Assembly (NCBI GenBank): GCA_001805005.1
Contig: MHDO01000110.1
Coordinates: forward strand, 1 to 30,522
Length of the DNA: 30,522 bases
Source: Nitrospinae bacterium RIFCSPLOWO2_12_39_16
GTDB lineage: Bacteria; Nitrospinota; Nitrospinia; UBA9942
Reading direction: 5' to 3'
The notes beneath the pieces are model-generated. The model was not told the DNA's origin and made no database searches. It saw only the letters and a program-made list of their open reading frames with translations. The translations under genes were made by a program, and so were the position numbers. The number at the start of each line of letters is the position of its first letter. The stretch's first letter is position 1. Below are positions 23,154-30,522 of the stretch, piece by piece.

Positions 23154-24410
23154 ATGGAAATTCCAAGAGGGCTTAAGACTTATATGTATGACCAGTCTGC
23201 ACGAAAGAGATGGGTGGAGGAGAGGCTGTTAAAAGTTTTCTTCCGCTGGGGCTTTCAGGAGATAGTTACACCTGCCTTTGAATACCTTGCCACATTTTCT
23301 GAAGGCGAAAGTGGTGTGTCAACGGGCAGGGTGTTTAAATTTACTGAAAGAGGGACAGGGAAACTTCTTGCACTCCGTCCCGATATTACACCACAGATTG
23401 CAAGGACTGCCGCCACCCTCCTTAAGGATTCTCCAAAACCATTGAGGCTATGCTATTGTGGAAATGTGTTCAGGAGTGCTGACCCAGGTTCAGGCGAAGG
23501 GCAGGAATTATATCAGGGGGGAATTGAACTCATAGGGCTTGATTCTCCTGAAGCAGATGCTGAGACCATTGCAATTGCCGTAGAGTGTATAAAAGAACTT
23601 GGCCTTGACGGCTTCAAGATTGCTATAGGTCACATGGAATTTTTTAGGGGCATTCTCTCTGATGCCAAACTGAATGATGGTCTTCAGGAAGAGATAAAAA
23701 TAAGGATACAAAAAAAGGATGTCTCTGGATTAGATGAGGTATTAAGCAGGTGTAATATCAAGGATGAAAAGAAAGAGAGAATAAAGAAAATCTTAACGCT
23801 TTTTGGCGGGAGAGAGGTAATTGATAAAGGAAAAGATATTGCCGACAACCCTGTTTCTCAAAGGGCAATAGATAATCTCAAAAAGGTTTATCAGATGTTG
23901 ACTGTATATGGTGTTGATGATTCTGTATTGATAGATTTGGGAGAGATACGGGGTCTTGGCTATTATACAGGTCTTGTATTTGAGGGATTTATTAAGGGAC
24001 TTGGTTCGGAGATCTGCGGAGGCGGCAGATATGACAATCTCCTTGAAAAATATGGTGCAAAAATTCCAGCCACAGGTTTTGCAGTGGATATAAATAGTGT
24101 CATTGATGTCCTTGAAAAAGAGAAAAAGGGTAAAAGTGATTTTATGATTGACTATATTGTAATAGACTTTAGAGACGATAAAAAAATAGCGCAAGAAATT
24201 TCACATAGATTAAGAGAGAGAGGATATAAGGTTGCAAGGGATATAATCAAGCGAGGACTTTCAGATTCTCTTAAATATGCTGAGAATATGAATATTGAAA
24301 ATGCAATAATAATGGGGACAGGGGATATAAAAGAGGGAGAGGCGGTGATCAGAAAGATTTCAACAGGGGAGGAGAAGAAGATAAAAGTGGAGGAGATTTT
24401 ATGTCGGTGA
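23154..24410 (+). CDS. hisZ: ATP phosphoribosyltransferase regulatory subunit HisZ, long form
   Basis: HisZ, a catalytically inactive paralogue of histidyl-tRNA synthetase that activates the short form of HisG in histidine synthesis. It is HisZ and not HisS because it has LALRPDITPQIAR in place of LRPEGT, CYCGNVFRSADP in motif 2, and GYYTGLVFEGF where HisRS has the catalytic Arg; GGGRYDNLLEKYG follows. At 418 residues it keeps a C-terminal anticodon-binding-like domain (about 330-418, DYIVIDFRDDKKIAQEISHR, VARDIIKRGLSDSLKYAENM), which many HisZ proteins lack. It overlaps purA by 10 bases, a pairing seen in several phyla. No hisG is in the window. Confidence 0.85.
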   Translation: MEIPRGLKTYMYDQSARKRWVEERLLKVFFRWGFQEIVTPAFEYLATFSEGESGVSTGRVFKFTERGTGKLLALRPDITPQIARTAATLLKDSPKPLRLCYCGNVFRSADPGSGEGQELYQGGIELIGLDSPEADAETIAIAVECIKELGLDGFKIAIGHMEFFRGILSDAKLNDGLQEEIKIRIQKKDVSGLDEVLSRCNIKDEKKERIKKILTLFGGREVIDKGKDIADNPVSQRAIDNLKKVYQMLTVYGVDDSVLIDLGEIRGLGYYTGLVFEGFIKGLGSEICGGGRYDNLLEKYGAKIPATGFAVDINSVIDVLEKEKKGKSDFMIDYIVIDFRDDKKIAQEISHRLRERGYKVARDIIKRGLSDSLKYAENMNIENAIIMGTGDIKEGEAVIRKISTGEEKKIKVEEILCR

Positions 24411-25675
24411 AGGTTATAGTTGGTGCCCAGTGGGGTGATGAGGGGAAGGGAAAGATTGTAGATATTCTGACTAAGGATGCGGATATTGTAGCCCGCTATC
24501 AGGGGGGGCATAATGCAGGGCATACAGTGGTTGTAAATGATAAGCAGTTTATTCTACATCTGATTCCGTCAGGGATTCTCCATCCTGACAAGAAATGCAT
24601 AATTGGAAACGGTGTAGCGGTTGACCCATCTGCACTTATCAATGAAATCTCTGAACTTGAGAAGAATGGCATCAATGTTAATGATAATCTCTTTATAAGC
24701 AAGAGGTCGCATCTCATAATGCCCTATCATAAGCTTTTAGATATGAGTCTGGAAAATATAAAGGGCGGGAAGAAAATAGGGACTACAGGAAGGGGCATAG
24801 GACCTACCTATACAGATAAGGCAGGGAGGCTCGGCATTTATGTGATTGACCTGTTTGATAAAAAAGTTTTTAAAGAAAAATTGGAGCTTAATTTATCTTA
24901 TAAAAATTTTATTATTAAAAATCTGTTTAAATCCAAAGTGTTTAATGTTGATGACATATTAAATGAATACATGGGTTATGCCGAAAAGATAGGGAGATAT
25001 GTAGCTGATACAAAACTCATGATACGAGATGCCATTCAAAAAGGGGAAAGGGTGTTATGTGAGGGGGCGCAGGGGACTATGCTTGATGTTGACCACGGCA
25101 CATACCCCTATGTTACATCATCAAGCACAACTGCTGGAGGGGCATGCACAGGACTTGGCATCCCTCCACAGAAGATAGACGAGGTAATTGGTGTTGCAAA
25201 GGCTTATACCACGAGGGTTGGAGAAGGTCCATTCCCTACAGAATTAAAAGGAAAAGAGGGTGGGCTATTAAGAGAGGAAGGTGGTGAATACGGTGCGACA
25301 ACCGGCAGGCCGCGCAGATGTGGGTGGTTTGATGCACTTGTTGTCCGATACGCAGGGTGGATAAACGGCATGAAGGCTATGGCAATAACAAAACTGGATG
25401 TTCTGGACAAATTTAAAAAAATATATATATGTACTGAATATAAATATAAAGGAAGGTCTTATACGGAGATGCCTGAGGAGATTGACATTATAGAAAACTG
25501 TGAGCTTGTGTATAAAGAGATGGATGGATGGATGAAGAACACAGTCGGCATAACTGATTTCAAACTACTCCCTGATAATGCAAAGAGATATATAGATGAA
25601 ATATCAAAATTAGTTGGGGCTGATGCAACAATTATATCTACAGGGAAGAAGAGGAATGAAACAATAATAAGATAA
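24401..25675 (+). CDS. purA: Adenylosuccinate synthetase
   Basis: Joins IMP and aspartate with GTP to make adenylosuccinate, the first committed step to AMP. The 424-residue length is normal. Motifs include VGAQWGDEGKGKIVD (GTP/IMP loop with catalytic Asp), YQGGHNAGHTVV with the catalytic His, TTGRGIGPTYTDKAGR, LCEGAQGTMLDVDHGTYPYV, AKAYTTRVGEGPFPTEL and ATTGRPRRCGWFD. It begins inside the end of hisZ (10-base overlap, preceded by GGAGG at 24391-24395), so the two are co-translated. Confidence 0.97.
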   Translation: MSVKVIVGAQWGDEGKGKIVDILTKDADIVARYQGGHNAGHTVVVNDKQFILHLIPSGILHPDKKCIIGNGVAVDPSALINEISELEKNGINVNDNLFISKRSHLIMPYHKLLDMSLENIKGGKKIGTTGRGIGPTYTDKAGRLGIYVIDLFDKKVFKEKLELNLSYKNFIIKNLFKSKVFNVDDILNEYMGYAEKIGRYVADTKLMIRDAIQKGERVLCEGAQGTMLDVDHGTYPYVTSSSTTAGGACTGLGIPPQKIDEVIGVAKAYTTRVGEGPFPTELKGKEGGLLREEGGEYGATTGRPRRCGWFDALVVRYAGWINGMKAMAITKLDVLDKFKKIYICTEYKYKGRSYTEMPEEIDIIENCELVYKEMDGWMKNTVGITDFKLLPDNAKRYIDEISKLVGADATIISTGKKRNETIIR

Positions 25676-25741
25676 AAAATCAAAATGCAAAAATTAAAAA
25701 TATTACCTTAATTTTGAATTTTGATATTTAATTTTTGATTT
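25676..25741. repeat. AT-rich inverted repeat between purA and cstA
   Basis: AAAATCAAAATGCAAAAATT on the left is roughly the inverse of the AATTTTTGATTT on the right, with TTTTGAATTTTGATATTTAA between. It could fold as a weak stem-loop. It fills the whole 66-base gap and ends on the cstA start codon, leaving no ribosome site. Confidence 0.5.
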
Positions 25742-27661
25742 ATGTTCATCATCTGGTCTTTTATTGCAATTCTTTGTGCTGTTTCCTTAGGTTTTATTAC
25801 AGGGATTTTTAATCCCGGTGAGAAGGTAAATGCCCTCTGGCTTATAACAGCCTCTGCTTGTTTTTTTGCACTTGCCTATAGAATCTATGGCAGCTTTCTT
25901 GCTGCAAAGATTGCTGTGCTTGATGATAAAAGGATTACACCTGCTGTCAGATTGAATGACGGAAAGAATTTTCATCCGACCAATAAATGGGTTCTCTTTG
26001 GACATCACTTTGCAGCAATTGCAGGTGCAGGACCCCTCATAGGCCCTGTCCTTGCCGCTCAATTCGGTTATCTGCCGGGTTTTTTATGGATTTTAATTGG
26101 TGCTGTCCTTGCCGGCGGTGTCCATGATTTTATAATACTCACTGCCTCTATCCGCAGGGAGGGGCACTCCCTTGCACGAATCGCAAAGGATGAGGTTGGC
26201 AGAATATCAGGGATACTTGCATCCATTGCAATAATATTTATTATCATTGTGGCACTTGCAGGGCTTGGGCTTGCGGTGGTAAATTCCCTTTATCATAATC
26301 CGTGGGGGACATTCACTATAGCAATGACAATTCCAATAGCTATACTCATGGGATTTTATCTGCAAAAGTTTCGTCCGGGTAATGTAGGCGAGGTTTCAGT
26401 TATCGGCATTGCCCTTCTTATTGCATCAGTTATTCTTGGAAGATATATCCCTGATTCAGCCATTTCCTTCATGTTTGACTTTGACAGGGATACTTTAATT
26501 TATATTCTCGCTGCCTACGGCTTCACAGCATCTGTCCTTCCAATCTGGATGCTCCTCGCACCGAGGGATTATCTTTCCACATTTATGAAAATCGGGACTG
26601 TTATAATACTTGCCGCAGGTGTAATACTAATTGCACCTGAATTAAAGATGCCTCCTGTAACCTCCTTTGTAAACGGCGGAGGCCCAATAATACCCGGGAT
26701 GGTCTTCCCATTTGTTTTTATCACAATTGCATGCGGGGCAATATCCGGATTTCACTCACTCATCTCATCAGGTACGACTCCAAAGATGATTGAAAAGGAA
26801 TGTCATGCAAAGCCAATCGGCTACGGGGCAATGCTCGTTGAGGGATTTGTCGGCATCATTGCATTAATATCAGCCTCTATATTAATTCCCGGCGACTATT
26901 TTGCAATCAATACAAAACTCTCTGCTGATACCCTGTCAACAATGGGTTTCCCTGTTGATAAGATAGGGGAGTTATCCCAACTTGTAGGTGTAAATGTAGA
27001 AGGAAGGCCCGGAGGGGCGGTCTCTCTTGCTGTCGGTATGGCATCAATATTTTCTGCACTCCCGGGCATGAAAAGTTTTATGTCATACTGGTATCAATTT
27101 GCCCTTTTATTTGAGGCACTCTTTATATTGACTACAATTGACGCAGGCACAAGGGTTGCCCGCTATCTGCTTCAGGAGATGGGCGGATATTTTTATAAAC
27201 CCTTAAGCGACCTGACATGGCTTCCGGGAAATATAATTATGAGTCTCGTCGTTGTATTTGCATGGGGATATTTTATTGCAACCGGAAGCATATCCACAAT
27301 ATGGCCCATGTTTGGTGTGGCAAATCAATTACTCGGCATGCTCGCACTTTGTGTCGGAACGACGATTATAATAAAAATGGGCAAGGTAAAATATATATGG
27401 ACTACATTGATACCCATGATTCTCATGTCTGTTATTACACTCACTGCCGCCCATCAGTTATTCTGGGGTTTCATAAAAAAGGCAGGGGCAAGCGATAATC
27501 CGGCGGAGGTATTTACATTTCGTCTTGATGCAATACTCATGGGTATAATGGCTCTTCTTTCCGTTGTAATTGTAATAGATTCTGTTATAAAATGGTACGG
27601 ATATATAAATCAGAAGTCAGAAGTCAGAAGTCAGAAGTCAGAAGCTATTGTGGATTCTTAA
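25742..27661 (+). CDS. cstA: Carbon starvation protein A family transporter
   Basis: A 639-residue integral membrane protein of the CstA family, which takes up pyruvate or peptides under carbon limitation. Diagnostic stretches are PTNKWVLFGHHFAAIAGAGP, LIGAVLAGGVHDFIILTASI, REGHSLARIAKDEVG, VLPIWMLLAPRDYLSTFMK, ACGAISGFHSLISSGTTPK and FEALFILTTIDAGTRVARYL. About 15 hydrophobic segments are spread through the protein. The last 17 residues, NQKSEVRSQKSEAIVDS, follow a normal final helix and tail and are encoded by a GAAGTCA repeat, so they are an added extension. Which substrate it carries cannot be told from the sequence. Confidence 0.92.
   Translation: MFIIWSFIAILCAVSLGFITGIFNPGEKVNALWLITASACFFALAYRIYGSFLAAKIAVLDDKRITPAVRLNDGKNFHPTNKWVLFGHHFAAIAGAGPLIGPVLAAQFGYLPGFLWILIGAVLAGGVHDFIILTASIRREGHSLARIAKDEVGRISGILASIAIIFIIIVALAGLGLAVVNSLYHNPWGTFTIAMTIPIAILMGFYLQKFRPGNVGEVSVIGIALLIASVILGRYIPDSAISFMFDFDRDTLIYILAAYGFTASVLPIWMLLAPRDYLSTFMKIGTVIILAAGVILIAPELKMPPVTSFVNGGGPIIPGMVFPFVFITIACGAISGFHSLISSGTTPKMIEKECHAKPIGYGAMLVEGFVGIIALISASILIPGDYFAINTKLSADTLSTMGFPVDKIGELSQLVGVNVEGRPGGAVSLAVGMASIFSALPGMKSFMSYWYQFALLFEALFILTTIDAGTRVARYLLQEMGGYFYKPLSDLTWLPGNIIMSLVVVFAWGYFIATGSISTIWPMFGVANQLLGMLALCVGTTIIIKMGKVKYIWTTLIPMILMSVITLTAAHQLFWGFIKKAGASDNPAEVFTFRLDAILMGIMALLSVVIVIDSVIKWYGYINQKSEVRSQKSEAIVDS
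27611..27643 (+). repeat. GAAGTCA heptads encoding the CstA C-terminus
   Basis: Four to five tandem CAGAAGT units in frame, giving QKSEVRSQKSE. A short inverse match (TTCTAACTTCTT) lies just after the stop codon at 27661. Confidence 0.8.
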
Positions 27662-27690
27662 TTCTAACTTCTTTTTAAAAGGGGTGATTT

Positions 27691-28161
27691 ATGAGTGGGA
27701 AGATTCCTATTACAAGAAATGGTCTTGAAAAGATTAAGGAGGAGGTAAAGAGATTAAAAAAGGAGGAGAGACCTAAGGTAATTCAGGCAATTGCTGAGGC
27801 AAGGGCGCATGGAGATATATCAGAAAATGCGGAGTATGAGGCGGCTAAGGAGAGACAGTCCCATGTAGAAGGAAGGATTAAATGGCTTGAGGATAGAATC
27901 GCAAGGGCGAATGTAATAGATACAGCCAACCATCCAAAAGACCGAGTTATATTTGGGGCTACCGTCTATCTTGAAGATTTGGACAATGGCGAAAAAGTTA
28001 AATATACAATTGTGGGTGAGGATGAGGCAGATGTAGATAATGGAAGCATTTCTGTAACATCTCCCATTGCAAGGGCTTTAATCGGCAAACAGCTTGATGA
28101 CACTGCAAAAGCAATTACCCCTGCCGGAGTAAGAGAGTTTATGATATTGGAGATAAGCTGA
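27691..28161 (+). CDS. greA: Transcription elongation factor GreA
   Basis: A 156-residue cleavage factor that rescues backtracked RNA polymerase. The N-terminal coiled coil (residues about 10-75) carries ARAHGDISENAEYEAAKERQ, including the acidic tip residues needed for cleavage; the C-terminal FKBP-like domain holds GATVYLEDLDNGEKVKYTIV and SPIARALIGK. AAGGGG (27679-27683 region) lies about 8 bases before the ATG. It converges with rseC across 30 bases that show no terminator hairpin. Confidence 0.95.
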   Translation: MSGKIPITRNGLEKIKEEVKRLKKEERPKVIQAIAEARAHGDISENAEYEAAKERQSHVEGRIKWLEDRIARANVIDTANHPKDRVIFGATVYLEDLDNGEKVKYTIVGEDEADVDNGSISVTSPIARALIGKQLDDTAKAITPAGVREFMILEIS

Positions 28162-28191
28162 CCAATCAAATACCATTATTTTTTCTCAAAT

Positions 28192-28614
28192 TTAAAGAAT
28201 TTCTTTTATAGTTGGCTTATACTTTTTGTTTTTTGAAAAATATCTATTGAGGGAGATTGAAATAAAGACACTTACTAAAAAAAACAAACCGCCCGATATT
28301 GCCGAGATGGTATCTTTATTTTTAAAATATATTTTTGAAATCTCTTCCCCTACCCATGCACCTACTAAAATAAATATAACAGGCATTAAATATATTACAA
28401 ATGTAGATTTTAACAAGGTACCTGCTTCAACTTCAAAACATATTCTGTCTCCGACCCTTGCATTTACAGGGTTAATAACCTCTATAATCATTGAAGCATT
28501 ACTATCCGGTTTGCATGTATCTTTACTTGCACACCTCTCACAGGAGGCACTTTTCTTTGCCTCAACCTTTGCTAACTCTCCGTAAGTATCTATTACGACC
28601 CCCTCTTCTCTCAT
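28192..28614 (-). CDS. rseC: RseC/SoxR-reducing-system-like membrane protein
   Basis: A 140-residue RseC/MucC-family protein. The N-terminal domain carries the Cys cluster CERCASKDTC, followed by two membrane segments (STFVIYLMPVIFILVGAWVG and ISGGLFFLVSVFISISL) and a basic tail. RseC homologues are often encoded beside rnf genes and act with Rnf in keeping SoxR reduced in E. coli; here a role linked to Rnf assembly or redox is the best guess. Its start overlaps the rnfB stop as ATGA. Confidence 0.8.
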   Translation of the reverse strand: MREEGVVIDTYGELAKVEAKKSASCERCASKDTCKPDSNASMIIEVINPVNARVGDRICFEVEAGTLLKSTFVIYLMPVIFILVGAWVGEEISKIYFKNKDTISAISGGLFFLVSVFISISLNRYFSKNKKYKPTIKEIL

Positions 28615-29468
28615 CCTACAGCAGTCTTTAGTTTAGACTCATCTAATAATTTTTCCATAAGGCTTGCATATTTCGGCTCTCCATCATAATAGTCTTCTAT
28701 TGTATCAGTAGGACATTCCGGGACACATTTACGACAATTATCACACTTTAGCGGGTCTATCACAGCAAGGTTATTAATTATAGTTATTGCACCAAGCGGG
28801 CAAACTTTTTCACATTTCTTGCATACTATACAGCCGACACTGCAGTTCTTTCTCGTAACAGCACCCTTATCAAGGGAATTACATCGTATATGGATTTTAT
28901 TTGATATAGGGAGCATTTTTATTATAAATTTTGGGCAGTTAACAGCACAGAGTGTGCATCCTGTGCATTTCTCTTCATCCACAACAGGCAGATAATTATT
29001 ATCTATCCTGATAGCATCGTATGGGCAGACCCTCTCGCATGTCCCAAGACCAAGACATGCATAAGTACACGATTTATTACCCCCTGCAATTAAAATAGCA
29101 GCCTTACAGTCGTTGACCCCCATATATCTGAACCTCTCCCTTGCCTCTTTCTTCCCCCCTTTACACATGATGCCAGCTACTTCCTTTTCCTTTATGACTG
29201 CTTCAACACCCATTATACTGCTTACATTCCTTGTAACATCAGCCCCACCTGCTGTGCATGCGTTTGTAAGGGCATCACCCCTGATAATTGCCCTTGCAAA
29301 TCCAACACATCCAGGAAATCCGCAGGCACCGCAGTTTGACCCAGGCAGAGCCTTGATTACTGCCTCCTCCCTCGGGTCTAATTTTACAAAAAACTTTTTA
29401 GAGGCAAGGGAAAGACTTACCCCGAATACAAAACCCAGAACTCCAAGTCCTAAAATTGCATATATCAT
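28611..29468 (-). CDS. rnfB: Rnf complex ferredoxin-type subunit RnfB
   Basis: RnfB, 285 residues, the iron-sulfur subunit that accepts electrons from ferredoxin in the Rnf complex. An N-terminal membrane helix (AILGLGVLGFVFGVSLSLA) is followed by the RnfB Fe-S domain (LPGSNCGACGFPGCVGFARA), the conserved CTYACLGLGTCERVCPYDAI block, and further 4Fe-4S motifs CTGCTLCAVNCP, CIVCKKCEKVCP and CDNCRKCVPECP. The count of four ferredoxin-like motifs matches the long RnfB of anaerobes. It is separated from rnfA by 184 bases of repeat. Confidence 0.95.
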   Translation of the reverse strand: MIYAILGLGVLGFVFGVSLSLASKKFFVKLDPREEAVIKALPGSNCGACGFPGCVGFARAIIRGDALTNACTAGGADVTRNVSSIMGVEAVIKEKEVAGIMCKGGKKEARERFRYMGVNDCKAAILIAGGNKSCTYACLGLGTCERVCPYDAIRIDNNYLPVVDEEKCTGCTLCAVNCPKFIIKMLPISNKIHIRCNSLDKGAVTRKNCSVGCIVCKKCEKVCPLGAITIINNLAVIDPLKCDNCRKCVPECPTDTIEDYYDGEPKYASLMEKLLDESKLKTAVG

Positions 29469-29504
29469 AAAATGATTGGATACAGATTAATGCAAAAACT
29501 ACAC

Positions 29505-29640
29505 AATTTTAATTATAAATTCTAATTTCTAAATTCTAAACAATATCAAAATCCTAAATTCAAATATTCAAAACTTTTAAAATTTGGTCATTTATATTTA
29601 GAATTTCGGATTTCGGGGCACCCACGAAGTGGGTCGTAGG
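29505..29640. repeat. AT-rich dispersed repeat between rnfA and rnfB
   Basis: CTAAATTCTAAACAATA (29529-29545) is identical to 15406-15422. The right part (ATTTAGAATTTCGGATTTCG) is roughly the inverse of the left, and a perfect 6-base hairpin, ACCCAC-GAA-GTGGGT, sits at 29620-29634. No T-run follows on the reverse strand, so it is not an obvious terminator. No gene is seen in this gap. Confidence 0.6.
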
Positions 29641-29652
29641 ATTTCTTCCTAA

Positions 29653-30231
29653 TCATAGGCCAAACAGATGGGCGAAGCCCAAAAATGCCAGAGACATTAT
29701 CCCCGCTGTAATAAATATAATAGGCGCCCCCTTTAAGATATCAGGTATAGGTGCCATCTCTATCCTCTCCCTTATTCCTGCAAAAATTATAATTGAGAGG
29801 GTATAACCAAGTGCCACACTTATAGAATAAATTATAGAATTTAAAAATCCAAGCCTATAATCAATTATGAGTAATGCAATGCCTAAGACCGCACAGTTTG
29901 TTGTTATCAATGGCAAATATATGCCAAGGGCATTATATAATGATGGTGCAGTCTTCTTTATATACATTTCAACCAATTGGACAAGGGTTGCTATAACGAG
30001 GATGAAAGATGCTGTCCTTAAATATTCTATATTCAGAGGGACGAGGAGGAAGTACCATATAATCCAGGATGCAGCAGATGCCAGTGCCAATACAAATGTA
30101 ACAGCCATCCCCATGCTTAAAGATACCTCAATCCTGTTTGATACGCCGAAGAAAGAGCAGAGGGCAAGGAACCTTATCAGGACAATATTGTTCACCAATA
30201 ACGCACTCAGGACTATCATGTACCATGTCAT
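29653..30231 (-). CDS. rnfA: Rnf complex membrane subunit RnfA
   Basis: RnfA, 192 residues from the chosen start, a six-helix membrane subunit of the ion-pumping ferredoxin:NAD oxidoreductase. Signature stretches are ALLVNNIVLIRFLALCSFFG, IEYLRTASFILVIATLVQLVEM and ALGIYLPLITTNCAVLGIAL, the last containing the conserved Cys. The TTNCAVLG context and IEYLRT distinguish RnfA from RnfE. I start at ATG 30231, which gives the usual family length; ATG 30246 and TTG 30261 are in frame upstream. No Shine-Dalgarno favours one. rnfC, D, G and E are not in the window. Confidence 0.92.
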   Translation of the reverse strand: MTWYMIVLSALLVNNIVLIRFLALCSFFGVSNRIEVSLSMGMAVTFVLALASAASWIIWYFLLVPLNIEYLRTASFILVIATLVQLVEMYIKKTAPSLYNALGIYLPLITTNCAVLGIALLIIDYRLGFLNSIIYSISVALGYTLSIIIFAGIRERIEMAPIPDILKGAPIIFITAGIMSLAFLGFAHLFGL

Positions 30232-30286
30232 TTGATTGTCTATCATAATTGTAACTGACAAATATGGCAGGATTTAAGAAAGACCC

Positions 30287-30522
30287 CTATTTTATCTCTA
30301 AAAAATATTTCTTAAAAGATTCCCAATCTTTATTTAAAACCTCCCATGATTTTACTGCCATTTCTGTGAGGTCTATAACCTTAGGTGGGGATATTAAATA
30401 GGTGTATGTTCTTCTAAGTTTATGTCTATATGCCCTCAATACATTGAGTAAGTTAAAGGTTTCCTCAGAAATAATCGGAGGTCTTACTTCAGGTATTTCA
30501 TATGTTGCCCTTTTGAGTAATG
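30287..30522 (-). CDS. HepT-like HEPN protein, partial (C-terminal part)
   Basis: An open frame enters from the right edge and stops at TAG 30289-30287, leaving 77 residues. The C-terminal part FNLLNVLRAYRHKLRRTYTY followed by DLTEMAVKSWEVLNKDWESF resembles HepT-like HEPN proteins, with RHKLRRTY at the position of the Rx4-6H-type active site and the following YxxL/helix pattern. HepT is the RNase toxin of HEPN/MNT toxin-antitoxin pairs; the antitoxin would lie beyond the window. Only the C-terminal half is visible, so the assignment is moderate. It ends 55 bases before rnfA, on the same strand. Confidence 0.5.
   Translation of the reverse strand, partial: LLKRATYEIPEVRPPIISEETFNLLNVLRAYRHKLRRTYTYLISPPKVIDLTEMAVKSWEVLNKDWESFKKYFLEIK

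Noticed and set aside
23154..24410. Histidyl-tRNA synthetase (hisS)
   Set aside because: The LRPEGT and catalytic Arg contexts of HisRS are replaced by HisZ-type sequences.
29620..29634. ACCCAC-GAA-GTGGGT hairpin as the rnfA terminator
   Set aside because: No T-run follows on the reverse strand; it is part of a dispersed repeat.

Overview
The window is AT-rich, gene-dense chromosomal DNA from a Gram-negative (diderm) bacterium with an anaerobic-type energy gene set. The diderm call rests on BamD, two SurA-like periplasmic isomerases, a predicted lipoprotein and a periplasmic TPR protein. RnfA/RnfB with an RseC-like protein points to ion-coupled ferredoxin:NAD oxidoreduction. Tandem DUF507 genes, HisZ-PurA pairing and abundant short heptanucleotide repeats fit lineages such as Nitrospirota, Desulfobacterota or related candidate phyla; this placement is an inference of low certainty. 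No prophage, insertion sequence or CRISPR array is seen.

Layout. Positions 1-240 hold dispersed repeats and tRNA-Gly. Positions 316-5003 run forward: PHP phosphoesterase, large exported TPR protein, two DUF507 proteins, Tgt. Positions 5083-7805 hold AnmK (forward), converging with an archease-PGI/PMI pair (reverse). Positions 7806-9909 hold a nested stem-loop element, tRNA-Asp (reverse), an NCS2-type permease and tRNA-Val. Positions 9942-15305 are a tight forward run: bamD, a sigma-70 family factor, lytic transglycosylase, scpA, scpB, rluB and a FlgT-like exported protein. After a 215-base repeat-bearing gap come mfd and two SurA-like isomerases (15521-20954). A COQ7-like diiron protein (reverse) and a small VIT-type transporter (forward) diverge at 21.5 kb. 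KsgA (reverse) and hisZ-purA (forward) diverge at 23.1 kb, followed by cstA and greA. The right end is reverse: HepT-like fragment, rnfA, rnfB, rseC.

The functional themes are envelope biogenesis and quality control (BamD, SurA-like proteins, transglycosylase, AnmK), chromosome segregation and repair (ScpAB, Mfd), RNA maturation (Tgt, RluB, KsgA, archease), purine and histidine metabolism (PurA, HisZ) and nutrient uptake (CstA, permease).

The most unusual feature is a population of heptanucleotide repeats, often arranged as inverted arms, that lie inside reading frames as well as between genes. In two exported proteins a repeat hairpin encodes the start of the signal peptide: the forward arm gives a charged stretch (KSEVRSQ) and a stop-free reverse arm gives a hydrophobic stretch (SSVFCLL). 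A third signal peptide is built on a related repeat. Mfd carries four in-frame repeat insertions, CstA has a repeat-made C-terminus, and the PGI/PMI stop codon lies in a repeat.
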